Counted from the stretch's first letter, positions 1-7,675 are shown. The stretch is 8,069 bases of DNA from Cycloclasticus sp. (GCA_016764415.1 JAESRY010000017.1:1866-9934), one strand, 5' to 3'. Made by a program: numbers and translations. Notes: a model not told the origin generated them from the letters alone.

Positions 1-1454
1 CGCTGCTTGATTATATTCGTAAAAGTCGTGTTGCAGCCGGTGAATCGGGCGGCATTACTCAGCATATCGGTGCGTATCGTGTGCAACAAGGCGAGAGCAT
101 GGTGACCTTTATTGATACACCAGGGCATGCTGCGTTTACTGCTATGCGTGCACGTGGCGCTCAAATCACAGATTTAGTTATTTTGGTAGTAGCGGCTGAT
201 GACGGCGTGATGCCACAAACCAAAGAAGCGGTTGAGCATGCAAAACAAGCTGGCGTGCCAATGATTGTTGCTGTTAATAAGATGGATAAAGACGGTGCGC
301 AACCAGATCGCGTGAGAAATGAGTTGGCTCAAATTGAAGTAACGCCTGAAGAATGGGGCGGTGATACGCAATTTATCAATATATCTGCGCTAAAAGGTGA
401 TGGCGTAAGTGAGCTTTTAGAGGCCATTGCACTGCAAGCTGAGTTGTTAGAATTAAAAGCACCGATTGATGTGCCAGCGATAGGCGTTATTGTTGAGTCA
501 CGTATCGATAAAGGTCGTGGCCCCGTGGGTACTGTTCTTGTTCAAAAAGGCACGTTGCGTATAGGTGACTATATTGTAGCGGGCGAAGCACATGGCCGTG
601 TTAAAGCGATGTTTGATGAACACGGAAAACCTGTAAAAGAAGCAACGCCAGCGGTACCAGTTGAAGTGCTAGGTCTTTCTACAGCAACGGAAGCAGGGGT
701 TGAAGTATACGCTGCGCCTAATGAGCGAAAAGCACGTGAAATTGCGGTGTTCCGTCAAAACAAGTCTAGGCAAGCTAAGCAGGCTAAACAACGCGCACAA
801 AAAATGGAGCAAGCCTTCTCGCAAATGGAAGACGGCGACAGTGCGACACTTAATATTTTATTGAAAACTGACGTTCACGGCAGTTTAGAAGCGTTAGTCA
901 CATCGCTTACAAACTTGTCTACCGATGAAGTTAAAGTGGCTATTGTTGCAGGCGGTATTGGCGGCATTAACGAAAGCGACGTGAACTTAGCAGCCGCATC
1001 GGATGCCTTGATTGTGGGCTTTAATACCCGTGCGGATGCTAATGCAAGACGCATGATTGAAAACCGCGGTGTATCAGTGCGTTATTACAGTATTATTTAC
1101 GATGTAATAGATGACGTGAAAGATGCCTTGTCGGGCTTGTTGACTCCAGAAATCAAGGAACAAATTGTTGGTATTGCAAATGTACGTGATGTATTTATGT
1201 CACCAAAATTGGGCGCGATTGCGGGCTGTATGGTGACAGAAGGTTTCGTTAAAAGAGACCTACCGATACGTGTGCTACGTGACAATGTTGCGATCTATGA
1301 AGGCCAGCTTGAATCATTAAGGCGCTTTAAAGATGACGTGCAAGAAGTTAAAAACGGCATGGAATGTGGTATTGGCGTGAAAAACTATAACGATGTGCAA
1401 GAAGGCGACCAAATCGAAGTGTTTGAGCGCATAGAAGTTAAGCGTAAGCTATAA
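1..1454 (+). CDS. infB: Translation initiation factor IF2, C-terminal part (5' end outside window)
   Basis: IF2 is the GTPase that places initiator fMet-tRNA on the 30S subunit and promotes 50S joining. The frame is open from base 3 to the TAA at 1452-1454, giving 483 residues; an apparent GTG start at 81 is an internal valine. Counting from base 3, the visible GTPase motifs are the switch I/G2 segment [10 protein letters not shown] (16-25, with Thr19), G3 DTPGH (38-42), G4 NKMD (92-95) and G5 SAL (128-130). The P-loop (GHVDHGKT in the family) should lie just upstream of the window. Beta-barrel domain II follows, then the C1 domain, and then C2, the fMet-tRNA-binding domain, with the segment [11 protein letters not shown] near residue 455 and the usual ending [13 protein letters not shown]. 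About half of a typical ~890-residue IF2 is present, and no break is seen. rbfA begins 10 bases after the stop, so the two genes are almost certainly cotranscribed; nusA is expected upstream. Confidence 0.98.
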   Translation, partial: LLDYIRKSRVAAGESGGITQHIGAYRVQQGESMVTFIDTPGHAAFTAMRARGAQITDLVILVVAADDGVMPQTKEAVEHAKQAGVPMIVAVNKMDKDGAQPDRVRNELAQIEVTPEEWGGDTQFINISALKGDGVSELLEAIALQAELLELKAPIDVPAIGVIVESRIDKGRGPVGTVLVQKGTLRIGDYIVAGEAHGRVKAMFDEHGKPVKEATPAVPVEVLGLSTATEAGVEVYAAPNERKAREIAVFRQNKSRQAKQAKQRAQKMEQAFSQMEDGDSATLNILLKTDVHGSLEALVTSLTNLSTDEVKVAIVAGGIGGINESDVNLAAASDALIVGFNTRADANARRMIENRGVSVRYYSIIYDVIDDVKDALSGLLTPEIKEQIVGIANVRDVFMSPKLGAIAGCMVTEGFVKRDLPIRVLRDNVAIYEGQLESLRRFKDDVQEVKNGMECGIGVKNYNDVQEGDQIEVFERIEVKRKL

Positions 1455-1464
1455 GCGACGATAA

Positions 1465-1830
1465 ATGCCTAGAGAATTTTTACGTTTTCAGCGTGTTGAG
1501 CGCCAACTTCAGCGTGAGCTAGCTGAGGTCATTCAACGAGACCTTCGTGACCCTGAAGTGGGTTTTGTAACGGTCAGTGGTGTGGACGTTACTAAAGACT
1601 TGGCAGTAGCAAAAGTGTTTGTTAGCGTGCTTACAACATCAGATAATGAAAACAAAGCAGCCAGTGTTGAAGCGTTAAATCATGCGTCAAATTATATCCA
1701 CGGCATGGTGTCAAAAAGAATGCGCATGAGAATGGTGCCGGAGTTGCGTTTCTTTTTGGATGAGTCTATAGAGCAAGGTATAAAGATGGATGCGCTGCTT
1801 AGGGCAACGGATCCAAGTAAAGATAAGTAA
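1465..1830 (+). CDS. rbfA: 30S ribosome-binding factor A
   Basis: RbfA is a small KH-fold protein that binds immature 30S subunits and assists 16S rRNA 5'-end maturation, notably in the cold. The product is 121 residues. Family marks are the N-terminal PREFLRFQRVERQLQRELA helix, DLRDP (26-30), the strand segment VTVSGVDVTKDLAVAKVFVSV (35-55), and the conserved VPELRFFLDESIEQG (91-105). At the helix kink where RbfA proteins normally carry Ala-x-Gly, this one reads Ala74-Ser75-Asn76. The C-terminal tail is short; the E. coli protein has 133 residues. The ATG at 1465 fits the family N-terminus (MPREF versus MAKEF in E. coli). It has no clear Shine-Dalgarno sequence, which suggests coupling to infB translation 10 bases upstream. 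truB starts 3 bases after the stop. The identification is secure from sequence and position. Confidence 0.96.
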   Translation: MPREFLRFQRVERQLQRELAEVIQRDLRDPEVGFVTVSGVDVTKDLAVAKVFVSVLTTSDNENKAASVEALNHASNYIHGMVSKRMRMRMVPELRFFLDESIEQGIKMDALLRATDPSKDK

Positions 1831-1833
1831 CAC

Positions 1834-2742
1834 GTGTCAAATCGAGTAAAGAAAGGCCGCGATATTAGCGGTATTCTTGTTTTAGATAAGCCACTACATA
1901 TCTCGTCAAACAGGGCGGTTCAAATTGTAAAACGGCTTTACGGAGCGAAAAAAGTGGGCCATACAGGCAGTTTGGATCCATTGGCGTCCGGTGTGCTACC
2001 AATCTGTTTAGGGCATGCGACTAAAGTGTCGCAATATTTATTGGCTTCCGATAAAACCTACCAATTCACGATGAAATTAGGTCAAACGACCGCCACTGGT
2101 GATGTTGAGGGTGATGTTGTATTAGAACGGTCAATACCTGATATAAGCGGTGCCGATTTAAATCAGTTGATTGAGCAATTTACTGGCGTCATTGAACAAA
2201 TCCCGCCTATGTATTCAGCGCTCAAGCATAATGGGCGGCGGCTTTATGAGTTAGCAAGAAAAGGTGAAGTGGTTGAACGCCCTGCTCGAACAATTACCAT
2301 TAAACGCTTGACGTTAATGGAACAAACGGACGATAGTTTGACGCTTGAGGTTTGCTGTACAAAGGGTACTTATGTGCGGACATTGGCCGAAGATATGGGC
2401 GAACAACTCGGTTGTGGGGCGCACGTTACCTTCTTGAGGCGAATTCAAACAGGGCCCTTTATGCTCGATAAGGCAGTCACTATTGAGCAACTTGAGTCGT
2501 TAAAAGATGAGCTGCCTTTATTGGATGCCAAGCTGGATAGTTTGGATATGGCGATACAAGAATACCCAGTGATTAGTTGCAGCGATGAACAAAAAAGCGA
2601 ATTGTGTTTTGGTCGTCAAATACAGTTTGAAGGGCTAGAAAATAAGCTGTTGATTCGTTTGAATGATGTTAACGGTGATATTTTTGGTCTCGGTAAATAC
2701 GTGGATAAAAACCAATTGGCCCCGGTTAGAATTTTTGCATGA
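1834..2742 (+). CDS. truB: tRNA pseudouridine(55) synthase TruB
   Basis: TruB isomerises uridine 55 in the T-loop of tRNAs to pseudouridine and also acts as a tRNA-folding chaperone. The product is 302 residues (E. coli 314). The catalytic motif GHTGSLDPLASG carries the nucleophile Asp48 (codon at 1975-1977), the same number as in E. coli. Other active-site elements are KTY with Tyr76, and KGTYVRT with Tyr180 and Arg182, matching E. coli Tyr179 and Arg181. IPPMYSALKHNG (123-134) is also typical. Residues from about 245 form the PUA-like C-terminal domain ending in LAPVRIFA. The start is a GTG only 3 bases after the rbfA stop. It gives MSNRVKKGRDISGILVLDKP, which aligns with the E. coli N-terminus. 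No good Shine-Dalgarno sequence is visible, so coupled or reinitiating translation is likely. The catalytic set looks complete. Confidence 0.97.
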   Translation: MSNRVKKGRDISGILVLDKPLHISSNRAVQIVKRLYGAKKVGHTGSLDPLASGVLPICLGHATKVSQYLLASDKTYQFTMKLGQTTATGDVEGDVVLERSIPDISGADLNQLIEQFTGVIEQIPPMYSALKHNGRRLYELARKGEVVERPARTITIKRLTLMEQTDDSLTLEVCCTKGTYVRTLAEDMGEQLGCGAHVTFLRRIQTGPFMLDKAVTIEQLESLKDELPLLDAKLDSLDMAIQEYPVISCSDEQKSELCFGRQIQFEGLENKLLIRLNDVNGDIFGLGKYVDKNQLAPVRIFA

Positions 2743-2772
2743 AAACAAGTCAGTCAGCATTCGCTTTATGGC

Positions 2773-2801
2773 TTGTTAGCTAGCGTCAGCGGGAGTACAA
2801 T
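2773..2801 (+). promoter_or_regulatory. Probable sigma70 promoter of rpsO(-pnp)
   Basis: A -35 box TTGTTA (2773-2778, 4 of 6 consensus) and a -10 box TACAAT (2796-2801, 5 of 6) are separated by the ideal 17 bases. Transcription should begin near 2808, giving a leader of about 40 bases to the rpsO ATG. The segment between the -10 box and the predicted start (ACGCTG) is GC-rich, as in growth-rate-controlled promoters; that reading is inference. In E. coli rpsO also has its own promoter in this position. Nothing else in the 2743-2847 gap looks like a gene. Confidence 0.6.
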
Positions 2802-2813
2802 ACGCTGTTTTTT
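2787..2813 (+). terminator. Small hairpin plus T6 run between truB and rpsO
   Basis: CAGCG (2787-2791) can pair with CGCTG (2803-2807) across an 11-base loop, followed directly by six Ts (2808-2813). An alternative pairing is AGCGT (2782-2786) with ACGCT (2802-2806). This could be a weak terminator for infB-rbfA-truB readthrough transcripts. The stem is only 5 bp, and the loop holds the -10 box of the predicted rpsO promoter, so the repeat may be incidental. Transcripts that start at the rpsO promoter would not contain the stem. Confidence 0.3.
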
Positions 2814-2835
2814 CAAGATTAATATAATAGAAAGT

Positions 2836-2839
2836 GGAG
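2836..2839 (+). promoter_or_regulatory. Ribosome binding site deciding the rpsO start
   Basis: GGAG lies 8 bases before the ATG at 2848. A second purine-rich stretch, AAGGA (2841-2845), is only 2 bases from it. This supports 2848 as the rpsO start rather than the in-frame TTG at 2773, which would add 25 unconserved residues and overlap the promoter. It is the only clear Shine-Dalgarno sequence in front of a gene in this window. Confidence 0.65.
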
Positions 2840-2847
2840 TAAGGAAT

Positions 2848-3117
2848 ATGTCGTTCGGTACAGAACAAAAGCAAGAAATTGTTAAAGAATATGCGTTATC
2901 AGAAGGTGATACAGGATCTCCAGAGGTTCAAGTTGCTTTGTTAACGGGGAGAATCAACTATTTGACACCGCATTTTTCTGAGAACAAAAAAGATCACCAC
3001 TCACGTCAAGGTTTGTTAAGAATGATTAACCTCCGCCGTAAGCTTTTAGATTACTTAAAAGGCAAAGACGTAGAACGTTACCGTGCATTGATTGCACGTT
3101 TAGGTTTAAGAAAATAG
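2848..3117 (+). CDS. rpsO: 30S ribosomal protein S15
   Basis: S15 is a primary 16S rRNA-binding protein of the 30S platform and contributes to intersubunit bridge B4. From the ATG at 2848 the product is 89 residues including the initiator, the normal family length. It carries the hallmark segments [14 protein letters not shown] (20-33), the helix-turn with [10 protein letters not shown] (48-57), and the C-terminal [18 protein letters not shown] is part of the rRNA-binding surface. The frame stays open upstream to a TTG at 2773, but that extension has no family counterpart and a good ribosome binding site points to 2848. E. coli S15 represses its own translation through a pseudoknot in the leader. 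The leader here is about 40 bases and I could not confirm an equivalent fold. pnp follows after only 22 bases. Confidence 0.98.
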   Translation: MSFGTEQKQEIVKEYALSEGDTGSPEVQVALLTGRINYLTPHFSENKKDHHSRQGLLRMINLRRKLLDYLKGKDVERYRALIARLGLRK

Positions 3118-3139
3118 ACAAACAATAGGCAGATAAACA

Positions 3140-5206
3140 GTGAATCCAGTAAAAAAAGAGTTCCAGTTCGGTAATCAAACAGTATCTTTTGAAACGGGCG
3201 AAGTTGCTCGTCAAGCAGACGGTGCAGTATTGGTAGAAATAGATGGCACAATCGTTTTAGTAACGGCTGTAGGTAAACGTTCCGGTGGAGAGAATAATTC
3301 TTTCTTCCCGTTAACCGTTAACTACCAAGAAAAAACTTACGCCGCTGGTAAAATTCCAGGCGGTTTTTTTAAGCGTGAAGGTCGCCCAAGTGAGAAAGAA
3401 ACACTAACGTGTCGTCTTATCGATCGTCCGATTCGTCCATTGTTTCCAAAAGGTTACAAAAATGAAACTCAAATTATTGCGACTGTTATTTCGCTAAACC
3501 CAGAAGTTGATCCAGACATTCCAGCTTTACTAGGTGCATCAGCAGCGTTGGCCATTTCAGGACTTCCTTTTGATGGCCCAATTGGTGCTGCACGCGTTGG
3601 TTACATCAACGGTGAATATGCATTGAATCCATCAAAATCAGCATTGGCTGACTCTAAATTAGATTTAGTAGTCGCTGGCACATCAGATGCTGTGTTAATG
3701 GTTGAGTCTGAAGCTGACTGTTTATCTGAAGATATTATGTTGGGTGCGGTGACGTTTGGTCATGAACAAATGCAAGTAGCCATCACAGCGATTAACGAAT
3801 TGGCAGCTGATGTTGGCAAGCCTCGTATGGAATGGACTGCACCAGCGACTAACGATGCGTTAGTAGAAAAAGTAGCTGGCCTTGCAACAGCAGGTATTGC
3901 TAATGCTTACACGGTATTAGTTAAACTTGATCGCCAAGTTAAATTGAAAGAAGTACGTGCTGATGTGTTGGCTCAATTAGAAGATGAAGATGCTGACGAA
4001 GTAAAAGGTGTTTTCTCTTCATTAGAAAAGAAACACGTTCGCGAATTAGTGCTTTCAACTAAAAAACGTATTGATGGTCGTGATTTATCGACTGTTCGTG
4101 AGATTCACGTTCGCACCGGTGTATTGCCTCGCGCACACGGTTCAGCCTTGTTTACACGTGGCGAAACACAAGCATTGGTAGTTGCAACATTAGGTACAGA
4201 CCGTGATGCGCAAATGATTGATGCGGTTGAAGGTGAATACCGTGATCACTTCATGTTGCATTACAACTTCCCTCCATTTTGCGTAGGTGAAACTGGTTTT
4301 GTTGGTTCACCAAAAAGACGCGAAATTGGTCATGGTCGTTTAGCTAAACGTGGTATTCAAGCGGTATTGCCTAGCCAAGAAGATTTCTCATACGTATTGC
4401 GCGTAGTAGCTGAAGTAACTGAATCTAACGGTTCAAGTTCAATGGCCAGTACTTGCGGTACAAGTTTGGCATTGATGGATGCTGGTGTACCTATGAAAGC
4501 CCCAGTTGCTGGTATTGCGATGGGTCTTATCAAAGAAGGCGAAGACTTTGCTGTCTTGTCTGACATTCTAGGTGACGAAGATCACTTAGGTGATATGGAC
4601 TTTAAAGTATCCGGTACAGATTCTGGTATTACTGCGTTGCAAATGGACATTAAAATCCAAGGCATCACGCACGAGATTATGTCTACTGCTCTAGAGCAAG
4701 CTAAAGCGGGCCGTTTGCATATCTTAGAAAAAATGAATGCAGTGCTTGCGACTGGTCGTGATGAAATGTCTGATTTTGCGCCGCGCATCCTCACCATTAA
4801 AATTGACCCTGCGAAAATTCGCGATGTGATCGGTAAAGGCGGCGTAACCATTCGTGCCATTACAGAAGAAACAGGCGCATCAATTGATATTACTGATGAT
4901 GGCTTAGTAAAAGTAGCTTCTGTAGACCGTGAAGCGGGCGAAAAAGCACTGAAACGCATTGAAGATATTACAGCTGAAATTGAAGTAGGCAGAATTTACG
5001 AAGGTAAAGTTGCGCGCTTAATGGACTTCGGTGCATTCGTTACTATCTTGCCAGGTAAAGATGGTTTGGTTCATATTTCTCAAATTTCAGAAGACCGTGT
5101 TGAGAAAGTGAGCGATAAATTATCTGAAGGTGATATGGTTAAGGTCAAAGTGCTTGAAGTAGATCGCCAAGGCCGTGTTCGCTTAAGCATGAAAGAAGTT
5201 GACTAA
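3140..5206 (+). CDS. pnp: Polyribonucleotide nucleotidyltransferase (PNPase)
   Basis: PNPase is the trimeric 3'-to-5' phosphorolytic exoribonuclease of the RNA degradosome, releasing nucleoside diphosphates from mRNA. The 688 residues show the full domain order: first RNase PH domain with [13 protein letters not shown] (76-88) and [12 protein letters not shown] (92-103), a helical linker (about 230-310), then the second, catalytic RNase PH domain with GRDLSTVRE (313-321) and [10 protein letters not shown] (428-437, phosphate contacts). DHLGDMDFK (481-489) places Asp481, Asp487 and Lys489 where E. coli has Asp486, Asp492 and Lys494. The KH domain carries VIGKGG (563-568) and the S1 domain runs from about 617 to the end. 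The alanine-rich acidic tail of E. coli PNPase is absent. The GTG start gives [11 protein letters not shown], the family N-terminus, although its ribosome binding site is weak. An intrinsic-terminator-like hairpin lies at codons 68-77 (described separately). Confidence 0.98.
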   Translation: MNPVKKEFQFGNQTVSFETGEVARQADGAVLVEIDGTIVLVTAVGKRSGGENNSFFPLTVNYQEKTYAAGKIPGGFFKREGRPSEKETLTCRLIDRPIRPLFPKGYKNETQIIATVISLNPEVDPDIPALLGASAALAISGLPFDGPIGAARVGYINGEYALNPSKSALADSKLDLVVAGTSDAVLMVESEADCLSEDIMLGAVTFGHEQMQVAITAINELAADVGKPRMEWTAPATNDALVEKVAGLATAGIANAYTVLVKLDRQVKLKEVRADVLAQLEDEDADEVKGVFSSLEKKHVRELVLSTKKRIDGRDLSTVREIHVRTGVLPRAHGSALFTRGETQALVVATLGTDRDAQMIDAVEGEYRDHFMLHYNFPPFCVGETGFVGSPKRREIGHGRLAKRGIQAVLPSQEDFSYVLRVVAEVTESNGSSSMASTCGTSLALMDAGVPMKAPVAGIAMGLIKEGEDFAVLSDILGDEDHLGDMDFKVSGTDSGITALQMDIKIQGITHEIMSTALEQAKAGRLHILEKMNAVLATGRDEMSDFAPRILTIKIDPAKIRDVIGKGGVTIRAITEETGASIDITDDGLVKVASVDREAGEKALKRIEDITAEIEVGRIYEGKVARLMDFGAFVTILPGKDGLVHISQISEDRVEKVSDKLSEGDMVKVKVLEVDRQGRVRLSMKEVD
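3342..3370 (+). promoter_or_regulatory. Terminator-like hairpin with T7 run inside pnp
   Basis: CCGC (3342-3345) pairs with GCGG (3360-3363) and TGG (3346-3348) with CCA (3356-3358), leaving one bulged G (3359) and a 7-base loop. Seven Ts (3364-3370) follow immediately. The shape is that of an intrinsic terminator, located about 200 bases into the pnp frame. Ribosomes translating pnp would cover it; poorly translated mRNA could fold it. The encoded protein ([11 protein letters not shown]) is strongly conserved, which limits base choice, so the structure may be partly incidental. Function is inferred from shape alone. Confidence 0.3.
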
Positions 5207-5239
5207 TTTTTATTTTATTTTATTGGTATTTAAAAAGAC

Positions 5240-5698
5240 ATGTCTGAATCTAGAATAATTAAAAAATACCCTAATCGCCGTTTATATGACACGGAGATTA
5301 GTAAATACGTAACGCTTAATGATGTGCGTCAGCTAATTATTGAGAAAGAGCCGGTTAAGGTTATTGATGCTAAGTCGAAAGATGACTTAACCCGTAGCGT
5401 GTTTTTGCAAATTATTCTTGAACAAGAAGAAGACGGTGACCCCATGATGAGCGCTGAGATGCTAGAGCAGCTTATTCGTTTCTATGGCGACCCGTTCCAA
5501 CATAACTTCGCCAATTACTTAGAACGCTCAGTTAAACTGATTGCTGAGCAACGCTCTAAAGTTAGGTCATCGATAGAAAAAGCAAGTGATCCATTTGCAA
5601 TGATGACGACTTTGGCAAACCGTAATATGGAAATGTTTAAAGATATGCAAGATGGTTTGATGAAGAAGGTGATACCTTCATCGGATAAAAAGAAATAG
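5240..5698 (+). CDS. phaR: PhaR-family polyhydroxyalkanoate synthesis regulator
   Basis: The 152-residue product matches the PHB/PHA accumulation regulator family. The N-terminal DNA-binding domain (about 5-65) carries the signature IIKKYPNRRLYDT (6-18), VTLNDVRQLI (24-33), VIDAKSKDDLTRSVFLQII (41-59). A second domain (about 72-112) has the family pattern MLEQLIRFYGDPFQHNFANYLE. The tail is charged and ends in KKK. In PHA-forming bacteria PhaR binds promoters of phasin and phaR genes and also binds polymer granules, releasing repression when PHA accumulates. Here no phaC, phaP or phaB gene is visible, so the target is unknown and the name rests on family membership. The gene sits 33 bases after pnp behind a T-rich tract (TTTTA repeats, 5207-5221) with no Shine-Dalgarno sequence. 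A TTGACT over the pnp stop could be a -35 box, but no convincing -10 box follows. A strong terminator ends the unit. Confidence 0.88.
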   Translation: MSESRIIKKYPNRRLYDTEISKYVTLNDVRQLIIEKEPVKVIDAKSKDDLTRSVFLQIILEQEEDGDPMMSAEMLEQLIRFYGDPFQHNFANYLERSVKLIAEQRSKVRSSIEKASDPFAMMTTLANRNMEMFKDMQDGLMKKVIPSSDKKK

Positions 5699-5722
5699 AA
5701 ATAGTAGGTTAGAATTATATTG

Positions 5723-5754
5723 ATAAAAAAACCTCATTTTTGAGGTTTTTTTAT
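5723..5754 (+). terminator. Strong intrinsic terminator after phaR, probably bidirectional
   Basis: A perfect 14-bp inverted repeat (5723-5736 with 5741-5754) surrounds a TTTT loop. The core is CCTCA/TGAGG, flanked by seven As on the left and seven Ts (5746-5752) on the right. It starts 25 bases after the phaR stop and closes the pnp-phaR unit. The symmetric A-tract would also allow termination on the minus strand, although no minus-strand gene is visible. The rest of the gap (5755-5803) holds only a small GTGC/GCAC hairpin (5780-5791) and no clear promoter. Confidence 0.92.
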
Positions 5755-5803
5755 GCCCAAAATAAACAGAGTTAATAGGGTGCGTTAGCACTTTATTTGA
5801 TAA

Positions 5804-7663
5804 ATGAGTAAACTGAACGGTATGGATAATCAACAACAGCCTATGGGTTTTGATAGCGAACATTTTTTAAAAACGCTCACTCAAAAACCCGGTGTTTATC
5901 AAATGATAGATCACCGAGATGGTTGTATTTATGTTGGTAAAGCTAAAAACTTAAAAAAGCGCGTTTCCAGTTACTTCAACAAGTCCGATAAAGACCCAAA
6001 AAAGAAAGTGATGCTGTCACATGTGCAACGTATAGATATTGTTGTTACACATACAGAAGGTGAGGCGTTACTACTTGAAAGTCAGTTAATTAAGCAGTTA
6101 AAGCCCCGTTACAATATTTGCTTAAGGGATGATAAAAGTTACCCTTATATTTATTTGTCATCGCATCATGATTTCCCACGATTAACGTTTCATCGTGGTG
6201 CGAAAAATAAGAAAGGGCAGTACTTTGGTCCTTACCCAAGCGCCGGTGCGGTTAGAGATAGCATGCACGTTTTGCAGAAGCTCTTTACTGTCAGGCAGTG
6301 TGATGACAGCTATTACAAGAATCGATCGCGTCCATGCCTGCAATACCAAATTAAACGCTGTACAGCGCCGTGTGTAGGCCTGATAAGCGAGAAAGACTAC
6401 CAAGATGACGTAGACCATACTGTTTTGTTTCTTGAAGGCAAAAACAACCGGCTTATTAATGGGCTGGTGAAAAAAATGGAACGCTCAGCTGACGATTTGA
6501 ATTTTGAAAAAGCCGCGCAATTTCGTGATCAGATTGCCCAGCTACGGAAAATTATGGAACGCCAATACGTGAGCGGAAAAGAGGGTGATATTGATGTACT
6601 GGCCTGTGCCATCGAGCAAAATATAGCCTGTGTACAGGTGTTTTTCATTCGTAATGGGCGGCACTTAGGCAACCGTACTTTTTTCCCTAAAATGCCTAAC
6701 GGAAAAATCGAGCAAGAAGTGTTGAGTGCATTCTTGTTGCAGTTCTACTTAGATAAAAAGTTGCCGAAAACGCTCATATTAAGTCACGATTTAATAGAAC
6801 GTTCCTTGATGCAAGAGGTTATTAATGAAAGGGCGGGTAGAACCGTAAACCTTATTAATAAACCGCGCTCAGATAGGGCTCGGTGGTTGAAAATGGCAAA
6901 GAACAACGCGGAAACAGCTTTAAGGCAAAAAATTGAAAGTAGAGAAAATACGCGTGACAGATTATCGAAGTTGACGGATTTGCTTGAGATGGGTAATACG
7001 ATTAAGCGAATGGAATGTTTCGATATCAGTCATATACAAGGCGACCATACCGTCGCGTCATGCGTGGTATTTAATGAAGAAGGCCCACTAAAAGCTGATT
7101 ACCGTCGTTTCAATATAACGGGTGTTAAAGCAGGGGATGACTATGCGGCACTGTCGCAAGCTGTATCAAGACGATTTGTTAGAGCAAAAAACAAGGAACA
7201 CGAGTTACCCGATATCTTGATTATTGATGGTGGCAAGGGGCAGGTGAGTGCCGTTACGCAGGCTTTACGGAAAATTGATGCGCCAGAGGTGTTTGTTATC
7301 GGTATTTCTAAAGGCAGTGATAGAAAAGTTGGTTTGGAAAAAATTGTCAGAGCAAGTGATGGTAAGCAGTTAATTTTTCCATCCGATGAACCGGCGTTAT
7401 TGGTTGTGCAACAAATTAGAGATGAAGCGCATCGCTTTGCCATTAGTGGGCACAGGCAACAACGTGGTAAAGCGAAAAAGAAGTCAGCTTTGGAACAGGT
7501 TGATGGTTTAGGCCCGAAGCGTCGTCAGCAATTATTAAAACAGTTTGGCGGCCTACGTGAAATACAGTCCGCCGGTGTTGATGATTTGTGTACTGTAGAG
7601 GGAATTAATACAGCCTTAGCACAACGTGTTTACGATTTTTTTCATGACGGTTCCAGCGTATAA
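5804..7663 (+). CDS. uvrC: UvrABC system protein C (excision nuclease subunit)
   Basis: UvrC makes both incisions, 3' and 5' of a lesion, after UvrA and UvrB have located it in nucleotide excision repair. The 619 residues (E. coli 610) show all family domains. The GIY-YIG nuclease (about 28-105) has GVY (30-32), IYVGKA (42-47), Arg53 and the EALLLE segment (87-92). A four-cysteine cluster C166/C178/C186/C190 matches the reported iron-sulfur site. The UvrB-binding UVR helix pair lies at about 215-250. The RNase H-like nuclease has ECFDISH with Asp407, IDGGKGQ with Asp475 and RDEAH with His543. Tandem helix-hairpin-helix motifs fill 562-616. The start is uncertain: ATG 5804 is used here, but ATG 5822 would remove six residues, and neither has a Shine-Dalgarno sequence. 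It follows a strong terminator and so needs its own promoter, which I could not identify. pgsA follows after 40 bases, as in E. coli. Confidence 0.97.
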   Translation: MSKLNGMDNQQQPMGFDSEHFLKTLTQKPGVYQMIDHRDGCIYVGKAKNLKKRVSSYFNKSDKDPKKKVMLSHVQRIDIVVTHTEGEALLLESQLIKQLKPRYNICLRDDKSYPYIYLSSHHDFPRLTFHRGAKNKKGQYFGPYPSAGAVRDSMHVLQKLFTVRQCDDSYYKNRSRPCLQYQIKRCTAPCVGLISEKDYQDDVDHTVLFLEGKNNRLINGLVKKMERSADDLNFEKAAQFRDQIAQLRKIMERQYVSGKEGDIDVLACAIEQNIACVQVFFIRNGRHLGNRTFFPKMPNGKIEQEVLSAFLLQFYLDKKLPKTLILSHDLIERSLMQEVINERAGRTVNLINKPRSDRARWLKMAKNNAETALRQKIESRENTRDRLSKLTDLLEMGNTIKRMECFDISHIQGDHTVASCVVFNEEGPLKADYRRFNITGVKAGDDYAALSQAVSRRFVRAKNKEHELPDILIIDGGKGQVSAVTQALRKIDAPEVFVIGISKGSDRKVGLEKIVRASDGKQLIFPSDEPALLVVQQIRDEAHRFAISGHRQQRGKAKKKSALEQVDGLGPKRRQQLLKQFGGLREIQSAGVDDLCTVEGINTALAQRVYDFFHDGSSV

Positions 7664-7666
7664 AAA

Positions 7667-7675
7667 TGTTATCAT
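7667..7675 (+). promoter_or_regulatory. Possible extended -10 promoter before pgsA
   Basis: TG-T-TATCAT (7667-7675) fits an extended -10 element (TGnTATAAT, with 5 of 6 in the hexamer), about 28 bases before the pgsA ATG. No good -35 box stands 16-18 bases upstream; ATGACG (7644-7649) is 20 bases away. It could give pgsA expression independent of uvrC. The evidence is one short motif in AT-rich DNA. Confidence 0.3.

Noticed and set aside
2823..2828. Perfect TATAAT just before rpsO
   Set aside because: No -35 box stands 16-18 bases upstream, and a start about 7 bases downstream would remove the rpsO ribosome binding site. AT-rich leader sequence explains it.
2773..2847. Longer rpsO reading frame starting at TTG 2773
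   Set aside because: It adds 25 residues absent from S15 proteins, overlaps the predicted promoter, and ignores the well-placed GGAG before ATG 2848.
2808..2880. S15 autoregulatory pseudoknot in the rpsO leader
   Set aside because: Known from E. coli, but no clear pair of stems could be read here, so it is not claimed.
3365..3373. FFKR instead of FFRR in the PNPase RNA-binding loop as an unusual substitution
   Set aside because: Lys for Arg is conservative and, to my knowledge, occurs in many PNPases.
4582..4959. 125-residue open frame on the minus strand inside pnp
   Set aside because: It lies wholly within conserved PNPase sequence, has no recognisable domain, and looks like a codon shadow. 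Other antisense frames in infB, rpsO/pnp and uvrC were dropped for the same reason.
5199..5226. TTGACT (5199-5204) as a phaR promoter with TATTGG (5221-5226)
   Set aside because: The -35 match is good, but the -10 match is only 3 of 6; it is more likely the pnp stop context followed by a T-rich spacer.
6665..6699. 7-bp inverted repeat TTAGGCA/TGCCTAA inside uvrC
   Set aside because: The 21-base spacer, lack of a following T-run and position inside conserved coding sequence make chance the simplest explanation.
7636..7642. T7 run near the 3' end of uvrC as a terminator
   Set aside because: Only a 3-bp CGT/ACG stem precedes it, and it is within the uvrC frame encoding Asp-Phe-Phe.
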